The notes: generated from the letters alone by a model not told the origin. Counted from the first letter of the stretch, positions 7,566-15,757 are shown. The stretch is DNA of 22,436 bases from an uncultured Gemmatimonadota bacterium (GCA_946480295.1 CAMLIT010000071.1:1-22436), one strand, 5' to 3'. Numbers and translations are program-made.

Positions 7566-7573
7566 AAGGCGTG

Positions 7574-8881
7574 ATGAAGACATTGAGTTTGCTCCTGCTG
7601 GCACCGGCGACCCTCCTGGCCCAGCAGCTTCCCACCACCGATTCCCTCCGTCCCATCAAGCTCGATTCCGCGATCGCGCTGGCGCTCCAGAACGCGCCGG
7701 CGGAGGTCGCCGCACGCGGCCAGATCCGCAGCACGGAGTCGAACGTGAAGGCGGCCTACGCGGCGCTGCTGCCGGACCTCTCCTTCAGCATGGGGCAGTC
7801 CCAGCAGAGCGGCTCGCGCTTCGGCCCGAACGGCACGCTCGTGCCGTACACGGCGCAGCCCTGGTCCTTCTCCACCGGCCTGCGGAGCAGCATCACGCTC
7901 TTCGACGGCGGGAGGAAGTTCGCCGACCTGCGCACCCAGAAGTCGAACGTCACGGCGGCGGAGGCCAACGAGGTCTCGCAGCGCTTCAATCTCGCGCTCC
8001 AGGTCAAGACGCAGTACGCCAACATCCTCGCGGCGCGCGAGAGCGAGGCGGCGGCGCTGGCGCAGCTCCAGCAGGCCACCGAGCAGCTCAAGGCGGCGGC
8101 GGCGCGCGTGAGCGCGGGCGCGGCGACGGTCTCCGACTCCCTGCGGTCCGTGGTTGCCGTCGGCAACGCGCAGCTCGCGCTCCTGCAGGCCCGCAACAAC
8201 GTGCAGGTGGCCAGCGCGGCGCTGACGCGCCTCATCGGCGTGCCCTACCTCGTGACGGCGGATCCCAGCGACACGCTCGACCACACGTTGGCGCCCATCG
8301 ACAGCGCGCAGCTCGTCGAACTCGCGCTCCAGGGGCCGGCGGTGAAGCAGGCGGAGGCGAACCTCTCCGCCGCGCGTTCGGTCGAGCGGGCGTCGAAGAC
8401 GAGCTATCTCCCGACGATCACCGCCTCGTACAGCCGGAACGGCAGCGGCTTCGACAAGTACTACGGCGTCGGCAACGGGCAGCTCGCCTATGCCAACACG
8501 ATCAGCCTGAGCCTCTCGTACCCGCTCTGGAACCAGTTCTCCCGCGAGAACTCGATCAACCAGGCGGAGATCGGGCGCACGAACGCCGAGGCGCAGGCGC
8601 GCGACGCCCGCCTCGCCGCGCAGCAGAACCTCATCACCCAGATCGCCGCCCTGCGTACCGCCGAGGCACAGATCCAGATCAACGAGGCATCGGTGAACGC
8701 GGACCAGGAGGACCTGCGCGTCCAGCAGCAGCGGTATGCGCTCGGCGCCTCGACGCTGCTCGACCTCCTGACCTCGCAGAGCAACCTGAATCGCGACGAG
8801 GCGTCGCTCATTCAGGCGCGCCAGAACTACCGCATCGCTCGCGCCCAGATCGAGGCGATCATCGGGCGGGACCTGAAGTAG
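7574..8881 (+). CDS. TolC-family outer-membrane efflux protein
   Basis: A 435-aa outer-membrane channel subunit. Residues 1-17 form a signal peptide ending ATLLAQQ. Two repeats follow, each starting with the OEP pattern: LDSAIALALQNAPAEVAARGQIR with long coiled-coil helices, and again from about residue 245 (LVELALQGPAVKQAEANLS). SLRSSITLFDGGRK and SLSLSYPLWNQFSREN are the beta segments that build the barrel. The protein should trimerise and carry substrates from a periplasmic adaptor to the exterior. ATG 7574 is nine bases after the previous stop with AGAAGG at 7564-7569; GTG 7571 is possible. A hairpin at 8907-8936 ends the unit. Confidence 0.93.
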   Translation: MKTLSLLLLAPATLLAQQLPTTDSLRPIKLDSAIALALQNAPAEVAARGQIRSTESNVKAAYAALLPDLSFSMGQSQQSGSRFGPNGTLVPYTAQPWSFSTGLRSSITLFDGGRKFADLRTQKSNVTAAEANEVSQRFNLALQVKTQYANILAARESEAAALAQLQQATEQLKAAAARVSAGAATVSDSLRSVVAVGNAQLALLQARNNVQVASAALTRLIGVPYLVTADPSDTLDHTLAPIDSAQLVELALQGPAVKQAEANLSAARSVERASKTSYLPTITASYSRNGSGFDKYYGVGNGQLAYANTISLSLSYPLWNQFSRENSINQAEIGRTNAEAQARDARLAAQQNLITQIAALRTAEAQIQINEASVNADQEDLRVQQQRYALGASTLLDLLTSQSNLNRDEASLIQARQNYRIARAQIEAIIGRDLK

Positions 8882-8906
8882 CCGACCACCGGTCGGCTTC
8901 CGTGCA

Positions 8907-8936
8907 GCGGGCTCCGGACTGTCGTCCGGAGCCCGC
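8907..8936 (+). terminator. Terminator-like hairpin after the TolC gene
   Basis: GCGGGCTCCGGA (8907-8918) pairs perfectly over 12 bases with 8925-8936 around a six-base loop. Only TT follows, so the classical T-run is missing. It lies 25 bases after the tolC-like stop. A smaller palindrome CCGACC/GGTCGG (8882-8896) directly follows the stop codon. The rest of the 206-base gap to the adaptor gene holds a possible TATTAC -10 box at 9034-9039 and no gene that I can support. Confidence 0.6.
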
Positions 8937-9033
8937 TTCGCGTTCGGAGGGGCGCCAGCGCGACTTCACCAACGTGCCCGCCGGGGCGACGGCGCGTCCT
9001 CCAGCCGTCGCAGCGGTCCGCACGCCGCCGCCG

Positions 9034-9039
9034 TATTAC
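9034..9039 (+). promoter_or_regulatory. Possible -10 box for the adaptor/permease operon
   Basis: TATTAC in a G/C-rich context lies 49 bases before the GTG start of the adaptor. It would give a leader of about 40 bases containing the Shine-Dalgarno sequence AGGAGA at 9078-9083. No -35 match is clear. Confidence 0.3.
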
Positions 9040-9087
9040 TCCTGACCATGTCCGCCCGCGCTGCCGCGGACGATCCCAGGAGAACAC

Positions 9088-10788
9088 GTGAAGCGAATCC
9101 TCTGGCTGAGCCTCGCGTTCGCGGCCGGCTGCGCCGCGAAGTCCGACAAGCCGCCGACGATCCCCGCCGCGGCCGCGACCCGGCGCACGATCGTCATCGA
9201 TGCCGAGGCCACCGGCGTCGTCGAGCCGATCAACATCGTCGAGGTGAAGTCCAAGGCGTCGGGCCTCATCACGAAGATGCCGGTCGAGACGGGCATGCTC
9301 GTCAAGCCGGGCGACCTGCTCGTCCAGATCGACACCCGCGACGTGCGGAACCAGTTCGACCAGGCCCAGGCCGACTACGACGCCGCGAAGGCGAAGCTCG
9401 CCGTCGCCCAGGCGCAGAAGAAGCGCAGCGATGAGCTCTACAAGGCGCGCGTCATCACCGCCCAGGAGCACGAGTCTTCGTCGCTCGACTTCGAGAGCGC
9501 GAAGGCCAACGTCGTCCGGACCACCGCGGCGCTCGACCTCGCGAAGCAGCGGCTGGAGGACGCCACCGTCGTCGCGCCGGTCGCCGGCACGGTGATCGAG
9601 AAGGACGTGTCGCTCGGCCAGGTCATCACGTCGGCCACCAACTCCTTCGGCGGCGGCACCACCATCATCAAGATGGCGGACCTCAACCAGGTGCGCGTGC
9701 GCGCCCTGTTCAACGAGACCGACATCGGCCAGGTGCGCGCGGGCCAGGTGTCCACCGTGACCGTGGATGCCTACCCCGACCGGCGCTTCCAGGGGCTCGT
9801 CGAGAAGATCGAGCCGCAGGCGGTTGTCCAGCAGAACGTGACCATGTTCCCCGTCCTCGTGAACCTCGACAACCGCGAGGGGCTGCTGAAGCCGGGGATG
9901 AACGGCGAGATCTCGGTGCTCGTGGACGAGCGGCCGCAGGTGATCGCGGTCCCGAACGACGCCGTCAAATCAGTGCGCGAGGCGGCGGCGACCGCGACGA
10001 TGCTCCACCTGAACTCCGACAGCGTGCAGGCCGACGTCCGGGCGCAGTTCGCCTCGATGGGCAACGGTGTCGGCGGCGGGTTCAACGGCCGCCGCGGCAA
10101 CGGCAACAACGTCGGCACCGCACGCGGCGAGGTCGCGCTCGAGGGAAGCGCGCGCGCGATGCCGAGCAGCGGCGCGGCGCAGGAGCCGCAGCAGGGGCCC
10201 GAGGTCACCGACAAGGACTGCGCGGCGGTGAAGGCGGCGTTCGCGAAGAAGCCGGGGATGCGACAGAAGCTCGACGACCTCCGCGCGCGCATGCGGAACC
10301 AGGAGCTCGACTTCCAGACCGCGCGCGAGCAGATGATGCAGATCTACGCCGCCGTCGGCGTGGATGGCCGCGTCGCCGGCGCGTGCGCGCGTCGCGAGCG
10401 CATGGCCCAGGGCGGCGCCGCCCCCATCGGTTCGGGGCAGGTCGGGATGCCCGCGGGCGCGCAGGGGCGCGCCGCGGGGAGCATCGCGGCCGGCGCGGCG
10501 ACGGCCGGCGCGGCGGATCTGCCGCGCACCCGCGCGCGGCCTGGCCTCGTGTTCGTCGTCGCCGGCGCCACCTACAAGCCGCGCGTCGTCATGCTCGGCG
10601 CGAGCAACCTCGATTACACCGAGGTCGTCTCGGGGCTCAAGGAGGGCGAGCAGGTGGCGCTCCTCGGCTCCCTCGGCCTCCAGGCGCAGCGCCAGCAGAT
10701 GACCGACCGCATGCGTCAGGTGCAGGGCGTGCCCGGGCTGAACACGCCGGGCGGCGGTGGCCGGAACGGCGGCGGGCGCGGGAGATGA
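9088..10788 (+). CDS. MacA-like periplasmic adaptor with large insertion
   Basis: A 566-aa membrane-fusion protein linking an inner-membrane transporter to a TolC-type channel. The N-terminus is a signal with a plausible lipidation Cys15 (FAAGC). The lipoyl half-motifs are around 45-85 and 158-180 (APVAGTVIEKDVSLGQVI), the alpha hairpin spans 85-155, and the beta barrel about 200-285. VPNDAVKSV (288-296) normally leads straight into the final membrane-proximal strands, but here about 185 residues intervene before GLVFVVAGATYKPRVV (486-501). The insert has Gly/Asn- and Ala-rich linkers around a helical module at 371-440 with two cysteines (378, 433). The C-terminus is Gly/Arg rich. GTG start with AGGAGA five bases upstream. 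The permease gene follows after four bases. Confidence 0.93.
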   Translation: MKRILWLSLAFAAGCAAKSDKPPTIPAAAATRRTIVIDAEATGVVEPINIVEVKSKASGLITKMPVETGMLVKPGDLLVQIDTRDVRNQFDQAQADYDAAKAKLAVAQAQKKRSDELYKARVITAQEHESSSLDFESAKANVVRTTAALDLAKQRLEDATVVAPVAGTVIEKDVSLGQVITSATNSFGGGTTIIKMADLNQVRVRALFNETDIGQVRAGQVSTVTVDAYPDRRFQGLVEKIEPQAVVQQNVTMFPVLVNLDNREGLLKPGMNGEISVLVDERPQVIAVPNDAVKSVREAAATATMLHLNSDSVQADVRAQFASMGNGVGGGFNGRRGNGNNVGTARGEVALEGSARAMPSSGAAQEPQQGPEVTDKDCAAVKAAFAKKPGMRQKLDDLRARMRNQELDFQTAREQMMQIYAAVGVDGRVAGACARRERMAQGGAAPIGSGQVGMPAGAQGRAAGSIAAGAATAGAADLPRTRARPGLVFVVAGATYKPRVVMLGASNLDYTEVVSGLKEGEQVALLGSLGLQAQRQQMTDRMRQVQGVPGLNTPGGGGRNGGGRGR

Positions 10789-10792
10789 CCCC

Positions 10793-12019
10793 ATGCTGAT
10801 CGGCGAGATCGTCAGCGTCGCCCTCGGCGCGCTGCGCGCGAACAAGCTCCGCTCCGTCCTCACGATGCTCGGCATCGTCATCGGCGTGGCCGCGGTGATC
10901 GCGATGGTGGCCCTCGGCACCGGCGCGCAGACCGCCGTCAAGACCCGCATCGCCGCGCTCGGCACCACCCTCCTCACGGTGAGCCCGGGGCAGCAGCGCG
11001 GCATGGGCGGCGGCATCGTCATCGCGCAGTCGCAGACCAGGCTGACGATCGACGACGCCAAGGCGCTGGAGGACCGCGGCGACAACCTCCTCGCCGTCCA
11101 GCCGGAGATGAGCCGCAACCTCCAGGTCACGTACCTGAACAAGAACACCAACACCTCGGTCGTCGGCACTACCGCCAACTACCCCGAGGTGCGGAAGTAC
11201 ACGGTCGCCGCCGGGCGGATGTTCACGGCGGCGGAGGACCAGGGGCGGCAGCGCGTGGCGGTGATCGGCCCGGCGGTGGCGGAGAACATGGGGCTCGAGG
11301 TGCCGGAGGCGCTCCTCGGCGAGAGCATCCGCATCCGCGGCGTCCTCTTCACCGTCGTCGGCGTGCTCGCGTCGAAGGGGCAGGCGTCGCCCTTCGGCAA
11401 CCCGGACGACCAGATCCTCATACCGCTCAACACCGCGCGCTTTCGCGTCATCGGCAGCGACTGGCTCCGCTCGATCAGCGTGCTCGCGCCGACCGAGGAG
11501 AAGATCCCCGACGCGATGGCCGACATCCAGCGCATCCTGCGCCGGCAGCACAAGCTCCGCCCCGGCGCGCCGGACGACTTCTGGATCCGCAACCAGGCCG
11601 ACTTCCTCAACACCGCGGCGGAGACGACCGAGGTCTTCACCTACCTGCTCTCGGGGATCGCCGCCGTCAGCCTCCTCGTCGGCGGGATCGGGATCATGAA
11701 CATCATGCTGGTGTCGGTCACCGAGCGCACCCGCGAGATCGGCATCCGGAAGGCGCTCGGCGCCACGCGCGTCAACATCCTGCTGCAGTTCCTCATCGAG
11801 GCCGTGGTCCTCTGCTGCCTCGGCGGCATCATCGGCATCCTGCTCGGAAGCGTGGGCGCGAGCGTGATGAGCCGGACGGCGGGGTGGTCGACACAGGTCT
11901 CCCCTGGCGCCGTGGGGCTGGCGTTCGCCTTCTCGGCGATCGTGGGCGTCCTCTTCGGCGTCTGGCCGGCGCGCCGCGCGGCGACGATGGACCCGATCAT
12001 CGCCCTGCGCTACGAGTAG
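10793..12019 (+). CDS. MacB-like ABC transporter permease without ATPase domain
   Basis: A 408-aa FtsX/MacB-family membrane subunit. A first membrane helix at about 21-43 (SVLTMLGIVIGVAAVIAMVALG) leads to a periplasmic MacB core domain (about 45-270), then three more helices (about 280-310, 330-355 and 370-395). The FtsX pattern ERTREIGIRKALGA (about 308-321) and the end WPARRAATMDPIIALRYE are clearly seen. Unlike E. coli MacB there is no N-terminal nucleotide-binding domain, and no separate ATPase gene is found in the window, so energy must come from a subunit encoded elsewhere. Start chosen for GGAG at 10781-10784. It is probably translated with the adaptor. Confidence 0.93.
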   Translation: MLIGEIVSVALGALRANKLRSVLTMLGIVIGVAAVIAMVALGTGAQTAVKTRIAALGTTLLTVSPGQQRGMGGGIVIAQSQTRLTIDDAKALEDRGDNLLAVQPEMSRNLQVTYLNKNTNTSVVGTTANYPEVRKYTVAAGRMFTAAEDQGRQRVAVIGPAVAENMGLEVPEALLGESIRIRGVLFTVVGVLASKGQASPFGNPDDQILIPLNTARFRVIGSDWLRSISVLAPTEEKIPDAMADIQRILRRQHKLRPGAPDDFWIRNQADFLNTAAETTEVFTYLLSGIAAVSLLVGGIGIMNIMLVSVTERTREIGIRKALGATRVNILLQFLIEAVVLCCLGGIIGILLGSVGASVMSRTAGWSTQVSPGAVGLAFAFSAIVGVLFGVWPARRAATMDPIIALRYE

Positions 12020-12053
12020 GCGCCGCAGCGACTTGCGCTCCGTAGCACCCCCG

Positions 12054-12081
12054 AGCCCGCGCGCGAGCGCGGGCTTTTCTT
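12054..12081 (+). terminator. Intrinsic terminator after the permease gene
   Basis: AGCCCGCGC (12054-12062) pairs with GCGCGGGCT (12067-12075) around a GCGA tetraloop (GNRA type), followed by TTTTCTT. It ends the adaptor/permease operon 34 bases after the stop. Confidence 0.88.
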
Positions 12082-12115
12082 CGGGTGACGACGGCGCCCC
12101 GAATGAAGCGAGAAG

Positions 12116-12175
12116 GTGACCCTGGTCACAGAGCGACCGTGAGATTCGGTGCAACATCAACCCACTCACGGTCGC
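12116..12175. promoter_or_regulatory. Two inverted repeats upstream of the ZU5-like lipoprotein gene
   Basis: GTGACC/GGTCAC (12116-12121 and 12124-12129) forms a tight palindrome. Directly after it, GCGACCGTGAG (12133-12143) is perfectly repeated in inverse at 12165-12175 with a 21-base spacer. They lie 88 bases before the start of the lipoprotein gene. They could be operator sites or an mRNA leader structure; there is no T-run, so termination is less likely. The remaining gap 12020-12262 holds the terminator and no gene I can support. Confidence 0.45.
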
Positions 12176-12262
12176 GTCCGCCACCCGGATGTCGACCGCG
12201 CAACGGGAATTCTGCTCGACGCCAGGCGATGTCGTCCGGCTCGCGCCCAGCGGAGGTCTTCG

Positions 12263-12874
12263 ATGAAGAAGCGTCTCGCGGTGCTCCTCACTGTGCTCGT
12301 CGTGACCGGTGCGACCATCGTCGCCTGCGGTCGTGATGGTTCCAGCCCGACCTTGCCCGCCGCGCCCCAGGCGCCGTCGCGGCTCCTCGGGCTCCAGCTC
12401 CCCCTCGTCGGCTCGCTCCAGCTCCCCATCATCACGCGCCTGGTGCCGCTGTCCGCGCCGGTGACGTGGTCGTTCGTCGCCAGCCCGCTCGGGTCGAAGT
12501 CGACGAACCTCACGACCGGGCTGACGGTGATCGTCCCCGCGGGCGCCGTGTCCGTGCCCACGACGATCACGGTCACCGCGGAGGCGGGCGCCCCCGTGGC
12601 GTACGACTTCCAGCCGGCGGGGCTGAAGTTCAAGACGCCGATCACGCTCGTGCAGGACATGTCGCTGACGGACCTGGTCACCGGCCTGCTCGGCGCGACG
12701 CCCCAGGGCGCGTACTTCGCCTCGTCGCAGCTCCAGTACGATTCGACGACGGGGCTGGGCACGGTGAACGAGCTCGAGCCGACGACGACGAACCTGCTGC
12801 TGATGCAGACGCGCGTGAGCGTGTCGCACTTCTCGGGGTATACGTTCGCCACGAGCCTGAGCGGCGGCATGTGA
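12263..12874 (+). CDS. Putative lipoprotein with ZU5-like domain
   Basis: A 203-aa exported protein. The signal MKKRLAVLLTVLVVTGATIV ends at a lipobox (IVAC) with Cys22. After a Pro/Leu-rich linker, residues about 83-135 contain a ZU5-like pattern: GLTVIVPAGAVSVPTTITVT, then PAGLKFKTPITL, the beta strands with the typical 'glkF..PitL' ending. ZU5 domains in bacterial surface proteins are usually structural or binding modules, so no enzymatic role is implied. The start has a strong Shine-Dalgarno sequence GGAGG at 12252-12256. It lies 18 bases before the TPR/HD-GYP gene and may be co-transcribed with it. The ligand is unknown. Confidence 0.75.
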   Translation: MKKRLAVLLTVLVVTGATIVACGRDGSSPTLPAAPQAPSRLLGLQLPLVGSLQLPIITRLVPLSAPVTWSFVASPLGSKSTNLTTGLTVIVPAGAVSVPTTITVTAEAGAPVAYDFQPAGLKFKTPITLVQDMSLTDLVTGLLGATPQGAYFASSQLQYDSTTGLGTVNELEPTTTNLLLMQTRVSVSHFSGYTFATSLSGGM

Positions 12875-12892
12875 CCTGATCGCGGACCACTG

Positions 12893-14590
12893 ATGTCTTC
12901 GCCCACGCAGCGCCCGACCGCCGATCCGGGCGCACCCGCCAAGCCTCGTCACGACTCGCTCCACGGGCCCATCGCCCAGGAAGCGGAACGTGCCGAGGCG
13001 GCGGGCCGGCGCGAGATCGCGCGACGCCTGTACGAGGCCGCTCTGTACTTGCTGCGCCGGGCGGACGATGGAATCGAGGCATCGACCATCCTGCGACGCG
13101 TCGGGTGGCTGTACTTCGAGGAGGGAGATTTCGGAGCCGGCGAGGATTGCCTCACCGCGTCCATCGCCATCGCGCGAGCACTTGGCGACGACTCGGCGGT
13201 CGCATATGCCACGAACACGCTGGCCAGCAGCTTCGCGCATCGTGGACATCTCGACGAGAGCGAGTCCCTCTACCAGCAGACATTGACGGCGGCGCAAGCT
13301 GCCGGCGATGCGAAGCTCGCCGCGATGGTGCTCCAGAATCTGGGAATCCTCGCGAACATGCGCGGGGACGTGGCGCTTGCCCTCGAGCGTCTGACGCGCA
13401 GTCTCGAGGGCTACCGCTCCATCGGCCTGGACGAGTACCTCGGCAAGTTGATGAACAACATCGGCATGCTGCACGCCGACATGGCCGAGTGGGAGCAGGC
13501 CGAGCACGCGTTCCTCGAGGCGCTCGCCCACTGCGCGACCTCGGGCGACGTCTCCACCGGCCTCATGATCGAGGCGAACCGCGCCGAGGTGCAGATCGCC
13601 CTCGGGAAGCTCGACGAGGCGAGCGCGCTCTGCGACCGTGTCCTGCGCCGCGCCGCCGCCGTCAACGACCATCGCGCCGTCGCCGAAGCACACAAGCACG
13701 CGGGCGTGGTCGCGCGCGAGCAGCGCCGCCTCGAGGACGCGGATCGCCACCTCGACCTGGCCTTCACCATGGCCATGGACCGCGAGGACCTCCTCCTCGC
13801 CGCCGAGACGGCGCGCGAGCAGGCGGAGCTTTTCACGCTCATGCGCCGAAGCCGCGACACCCTCCAGGCGCTCACCACCTCCCACCGCCTCTTCCGCCAG
13901 CTCCGCGCGCAGCGCGACCTCGCCGAGGTGGACGGCCGCATCCGGCGGCTCGAGACGCGCTTCCTCGACCTCATGCGCGAGTGGGCGAGCTCGATCGAGT
14001 CCAAGGACCGCTACACCCTCGGCCACTGCGAGCGCGTCGCCAGCTACGCCTGCGTCCTCGCCGAGAACATGGGCTTCGACGAGACGCGGCTCTTCTGGTT
14101 CCGCATCGGCGCGCTGCTGCACGACGTCGGCAAGATCGCCGTTCCCTCGGAGATCCTGAACAAGCCGGGCAAGCTCACCGCCGAGGAGCGGATCATCATG
14201 GAGGGGCACGCGCGCGCCGGCGCCGACCTCCTGCGCGACATCGACTTCCCGTGGGACATCCTCCCTATGGTGCGCTGGCATCACGAGCGCTGGGACGGCC
14301 GAGGCTACCCCGATCGCCTCGCCGGCACGGACATCCCGCTCGAGGCGCGCATCCTCTGCGTCGCCGACGTGTTCGACGCGCTGACGTCGGACCGGCCGTA
14401 CCGGCAGGCGCTGTCGCGCGCCGCGGCGCTCGAGATCATGCGGGGCGACGTCGGGGGCTTCGACCCGGAGATCCTCGAGCGCTTCGCGCGGCTCGTGGCG
14501 CTCTTCCCGCCGACGCTCTTCGCGCCGGACCCCTCGGTGGCGAGCGGAGCGCGCGACGACGCGCGCACGGTGCTGACGCTGGTGGCCTGA
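12893..14590 (+). CDS. TPR / HD-GYP protein, probable c-di-GMP phosphodiesterase
   Basis: A 565-aa cytoplasmic protein. Residues about 40-340 are helical TPR-like repeats (for example NLGILANMRGDVALALERL and NNIGMLHADMAEWEQAEHAF), a protein-interaction scaffold in place of the usual receiver domain. Residues about 360-530 form an HD-GYP domain: HCERV (378-382), ALLHDVGKIAVP (407-418, His410-Asp411), EGHARAG, HHERWDGRGYP (463-473) and ADVFDALTSDRPYR (491-504). All metal ligands and the GYP signature are present, so it should hydrolyse cyclic di-GMP. The next gene makes the same messenger. It has no membrane span. The last ~30 residues are low-complexity. Confidence 0.93.
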   Translation: MSSPTQRPTADPGAPAKPRHDSLHGPIAQEAERAEAAGRREIARRLYEAALYLLRRADDGIEASTILRRVGWLYFEEGDFGAGEDCLTASIAIARALGDDSAVAYATNTLASSFAHRGHLDESESLYQQTLTAAQAAGDAKLAAMVLQNLGILANMRGDVALALERLTRSLEGYRSIGLDEYLGKLMNNIGMLHADMAEWEQAEHAFLEALAHCATSGDVSTGLMIEANRAEVQIALGKLDEASALCDRVLRRAAAVNDHRAVAEAHKHAGVVAREQRRLEDADRHLDLAFTMAMDREDLLLAAETAREQAELFTLMRRSRDTLQALTTSHRLFRQLRAQRDLAEVDGRIRRLETRFLDLMREWASSIESKDRYTLGHCERVASYACVLAENMGFDETRLFWFRIGALLHDVGKIAVPSEILNKPGKLTAEERIIMEGHARAGADLLRDIDFPWDILPMVRWHHERWDGRGYPDRLAGTDIPLEARILCVADVFDALTSDRPYRQALSRAAALEIMRGDVGGFDPEILERFARLVALFPPTLFAPDPSVASGARDDARTVLTLVA

Positions 14591-14804
14591 GCCGTCGGCG
14601 GCGCGCGCGACAGATCTCGCGGAGTGCAGATCCGTTGGGAGCCTTCCAAAGCAGACACAGCGCTTCTGTGAGTGTTATCACCGCCGCCGCTCGGTCGTCG
14701 TTGCCAGAGTGCGATCGTCGCGCGGGACGCGCCGGCGGCGAGAGCGCACGAGAGCTGGCGATCCTGCGGGCGCGGATGCGACGCGCGTCGCGGGGGAGAA
14801 TCAC
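14591..14804 (+). other. Gap between the HD-GYP and GGDEF genes
   Basis: This 214-base stretch shows no gene, terminator or clear riboswitch. CAGATCT and CAGATCC at about 14610-14630 are a short imperfect repeat, and TTATCA near 14676 could be a -10 element for the GGDEF gene. A purine-rich ribosome site (GGGGGAGA, about 14791-14799) lies just before ATG 14805. The frame is open upstream to GTG 14709, but that extension is Arg-rich and has no domain, so it is not counted as coding. Confidence 0.4.
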
Positions 14805-15755
14805 ATGATCCAGGCTGCACCACTCGACCTCGCCCCCGGGGGGATTCGCGTCGCGATCGGCGACCAGGGCATCGACGGCGCCGCGGCCGAGCTGCGCCAG
14901 GTCCTGGCGGGCCAGACGCTCGTCACCCTCCTGCCGAACGACGTCCTGCGCGCCGACTCGTTTGGCACCGCCGAGCCGCCGCACATCGTCATCGTCACCT
15001 GGGGCGGGACGGCCGATCTCGGCGCCACGATCAGCCTCGCGCGCCGCGACGCACCGGATGCCGCCGTCGTCGTGATCGTTCCCTGGTACGACGAGGCGGT
15101 CTTCCTCGGGGCCATCCGGCTCGGCGCGGAGGACTGCCTCACCGCCTCGCAGATCGACGGTCCGGGGCTCATGCGCACGCTGCTGCTCGCCGTCGAGCGC
15201 CACCGGCTCACCTCGACCCTGCGGGCGGTCGCGGTCACCGACGAGCTCACGGGGTTGTACAACCGGCGCGGCTACATCTACCGCGCGGCATCGCTCCTCA
15301 AGGCGGCGAGCCCGAAGGAGATCTGGCAGATCTTCTTCGACATCGACGACATGAAGGAGATCAACGACGGCTACGGGCACTGGGCCGGCGATCGCGCGCT
15401 GATCGAGGTGGCCGGCGTGCTCCGCGCCGCGTTCCGCGCGACCGACGTCGTCGCGCGGGTCGGCGGCGACGAGTTCGCGGTGCTCGCCATCGCGCCCGCG
15501 GACACCGTGGTGCCGAACGGGTGGGCGGCGCGCTGGCACGAGCCGCTCGCGGCCCTCGCCGAGCGGCGCGACATGCCGTTGGCGGTGAGCGTCGGCGTCG
15601 CGCAGCCCGACGAGAACGGGCACATGACCCCTGAAGACCTCCTCACCCGGGCCGACGCGACGATGTACGCGGCGAAGCGCCTGCGGAAGAAGCTGGCGAA
15701 GGCTCCGTCGGGGCTGGCGAACGGCGGGATCGCCATCTCGCGCGAGACGCGCTGA
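14805..15755 (+). CDS. Diguanylate cyclase with degenerate receiver domain
   Basis: A 316-aa GGDEF protein that should make cyclic di-GMP from two GTP. Residues about 10-135 have receiver-like alternation (HIVIVTW at 60-66, and IRLGAEDCLTASQID resembling the last receiver strand), but the phospho-acceptor Asp is replaced (VTW), so this is a pseudo-receiver that cannot be phosphorylated normally. The catalytic domain begins with TDELTGLYNRRGY (145-157), contains FFDIDDMKEINDGYGHWAGD (177-196) and the active loop RVGGDEF (218-224). RATD (211-214) five residues before the loop is a good inhibitory I-site, so product feedback is likely. Start chosen for the GGGGGAGA site. Confidence 0.95.
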   Translation: MIQAAPLDLAPGGIRVAIGDQGIDGAAAELRQVLAGQTLVTLLPNDVLRADSFGTAEPPHIVIVTWGGTADLGATISLARRDAPDAAVVVIVPWYDEAVFLGAIRLGAEDCLTASQIDGPGLMRTLLLAVERHRLTSTLRAVAVTDELTGLYNRRGYIYRAASLLKAASPKEIWQIFFDIDDMKEINDGYGHWAGDRALIEVAGVLRAAFRATDVVARVGGDEFAVLAIAPADTVVPNGWAARWHEPLAALAERRDMPLAVSVGVAQPDENGHMTPEDLLTRADATMYAAKRLRKKLAKAPSGLANGGIAISRETR

Positions 15756-15757
15756 GG

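Noticed and set aside
9048..9434. Small ORF starting at ATG 9048 before the adaptor gene
   Set aside because: It has a -10-like box suitably placed, but the product is Arg-rich and overlaps the adaptor in another frame; the adaptor has the Shine-Dalgarno sequence and a signal peptide.
10637..14284. 1215-residue open frame on the minus strand
   Set aside because: It runs opposite to the adaptor, permease, lipoprotein and HD-GYP genes, all with clear domains, and across a terminator. Its composition is Arg/Glu/His/Leu-rich low complexity, typical of antisense frames in GC-rich DNA.
14591..14804. Cyclic di-GMP riboswitch between the two c-di-GMP genes
   Set aside because: I looked for a GEMM-type core or paired helices with a terminator and saw none; only short, unconvincing repeats are present.
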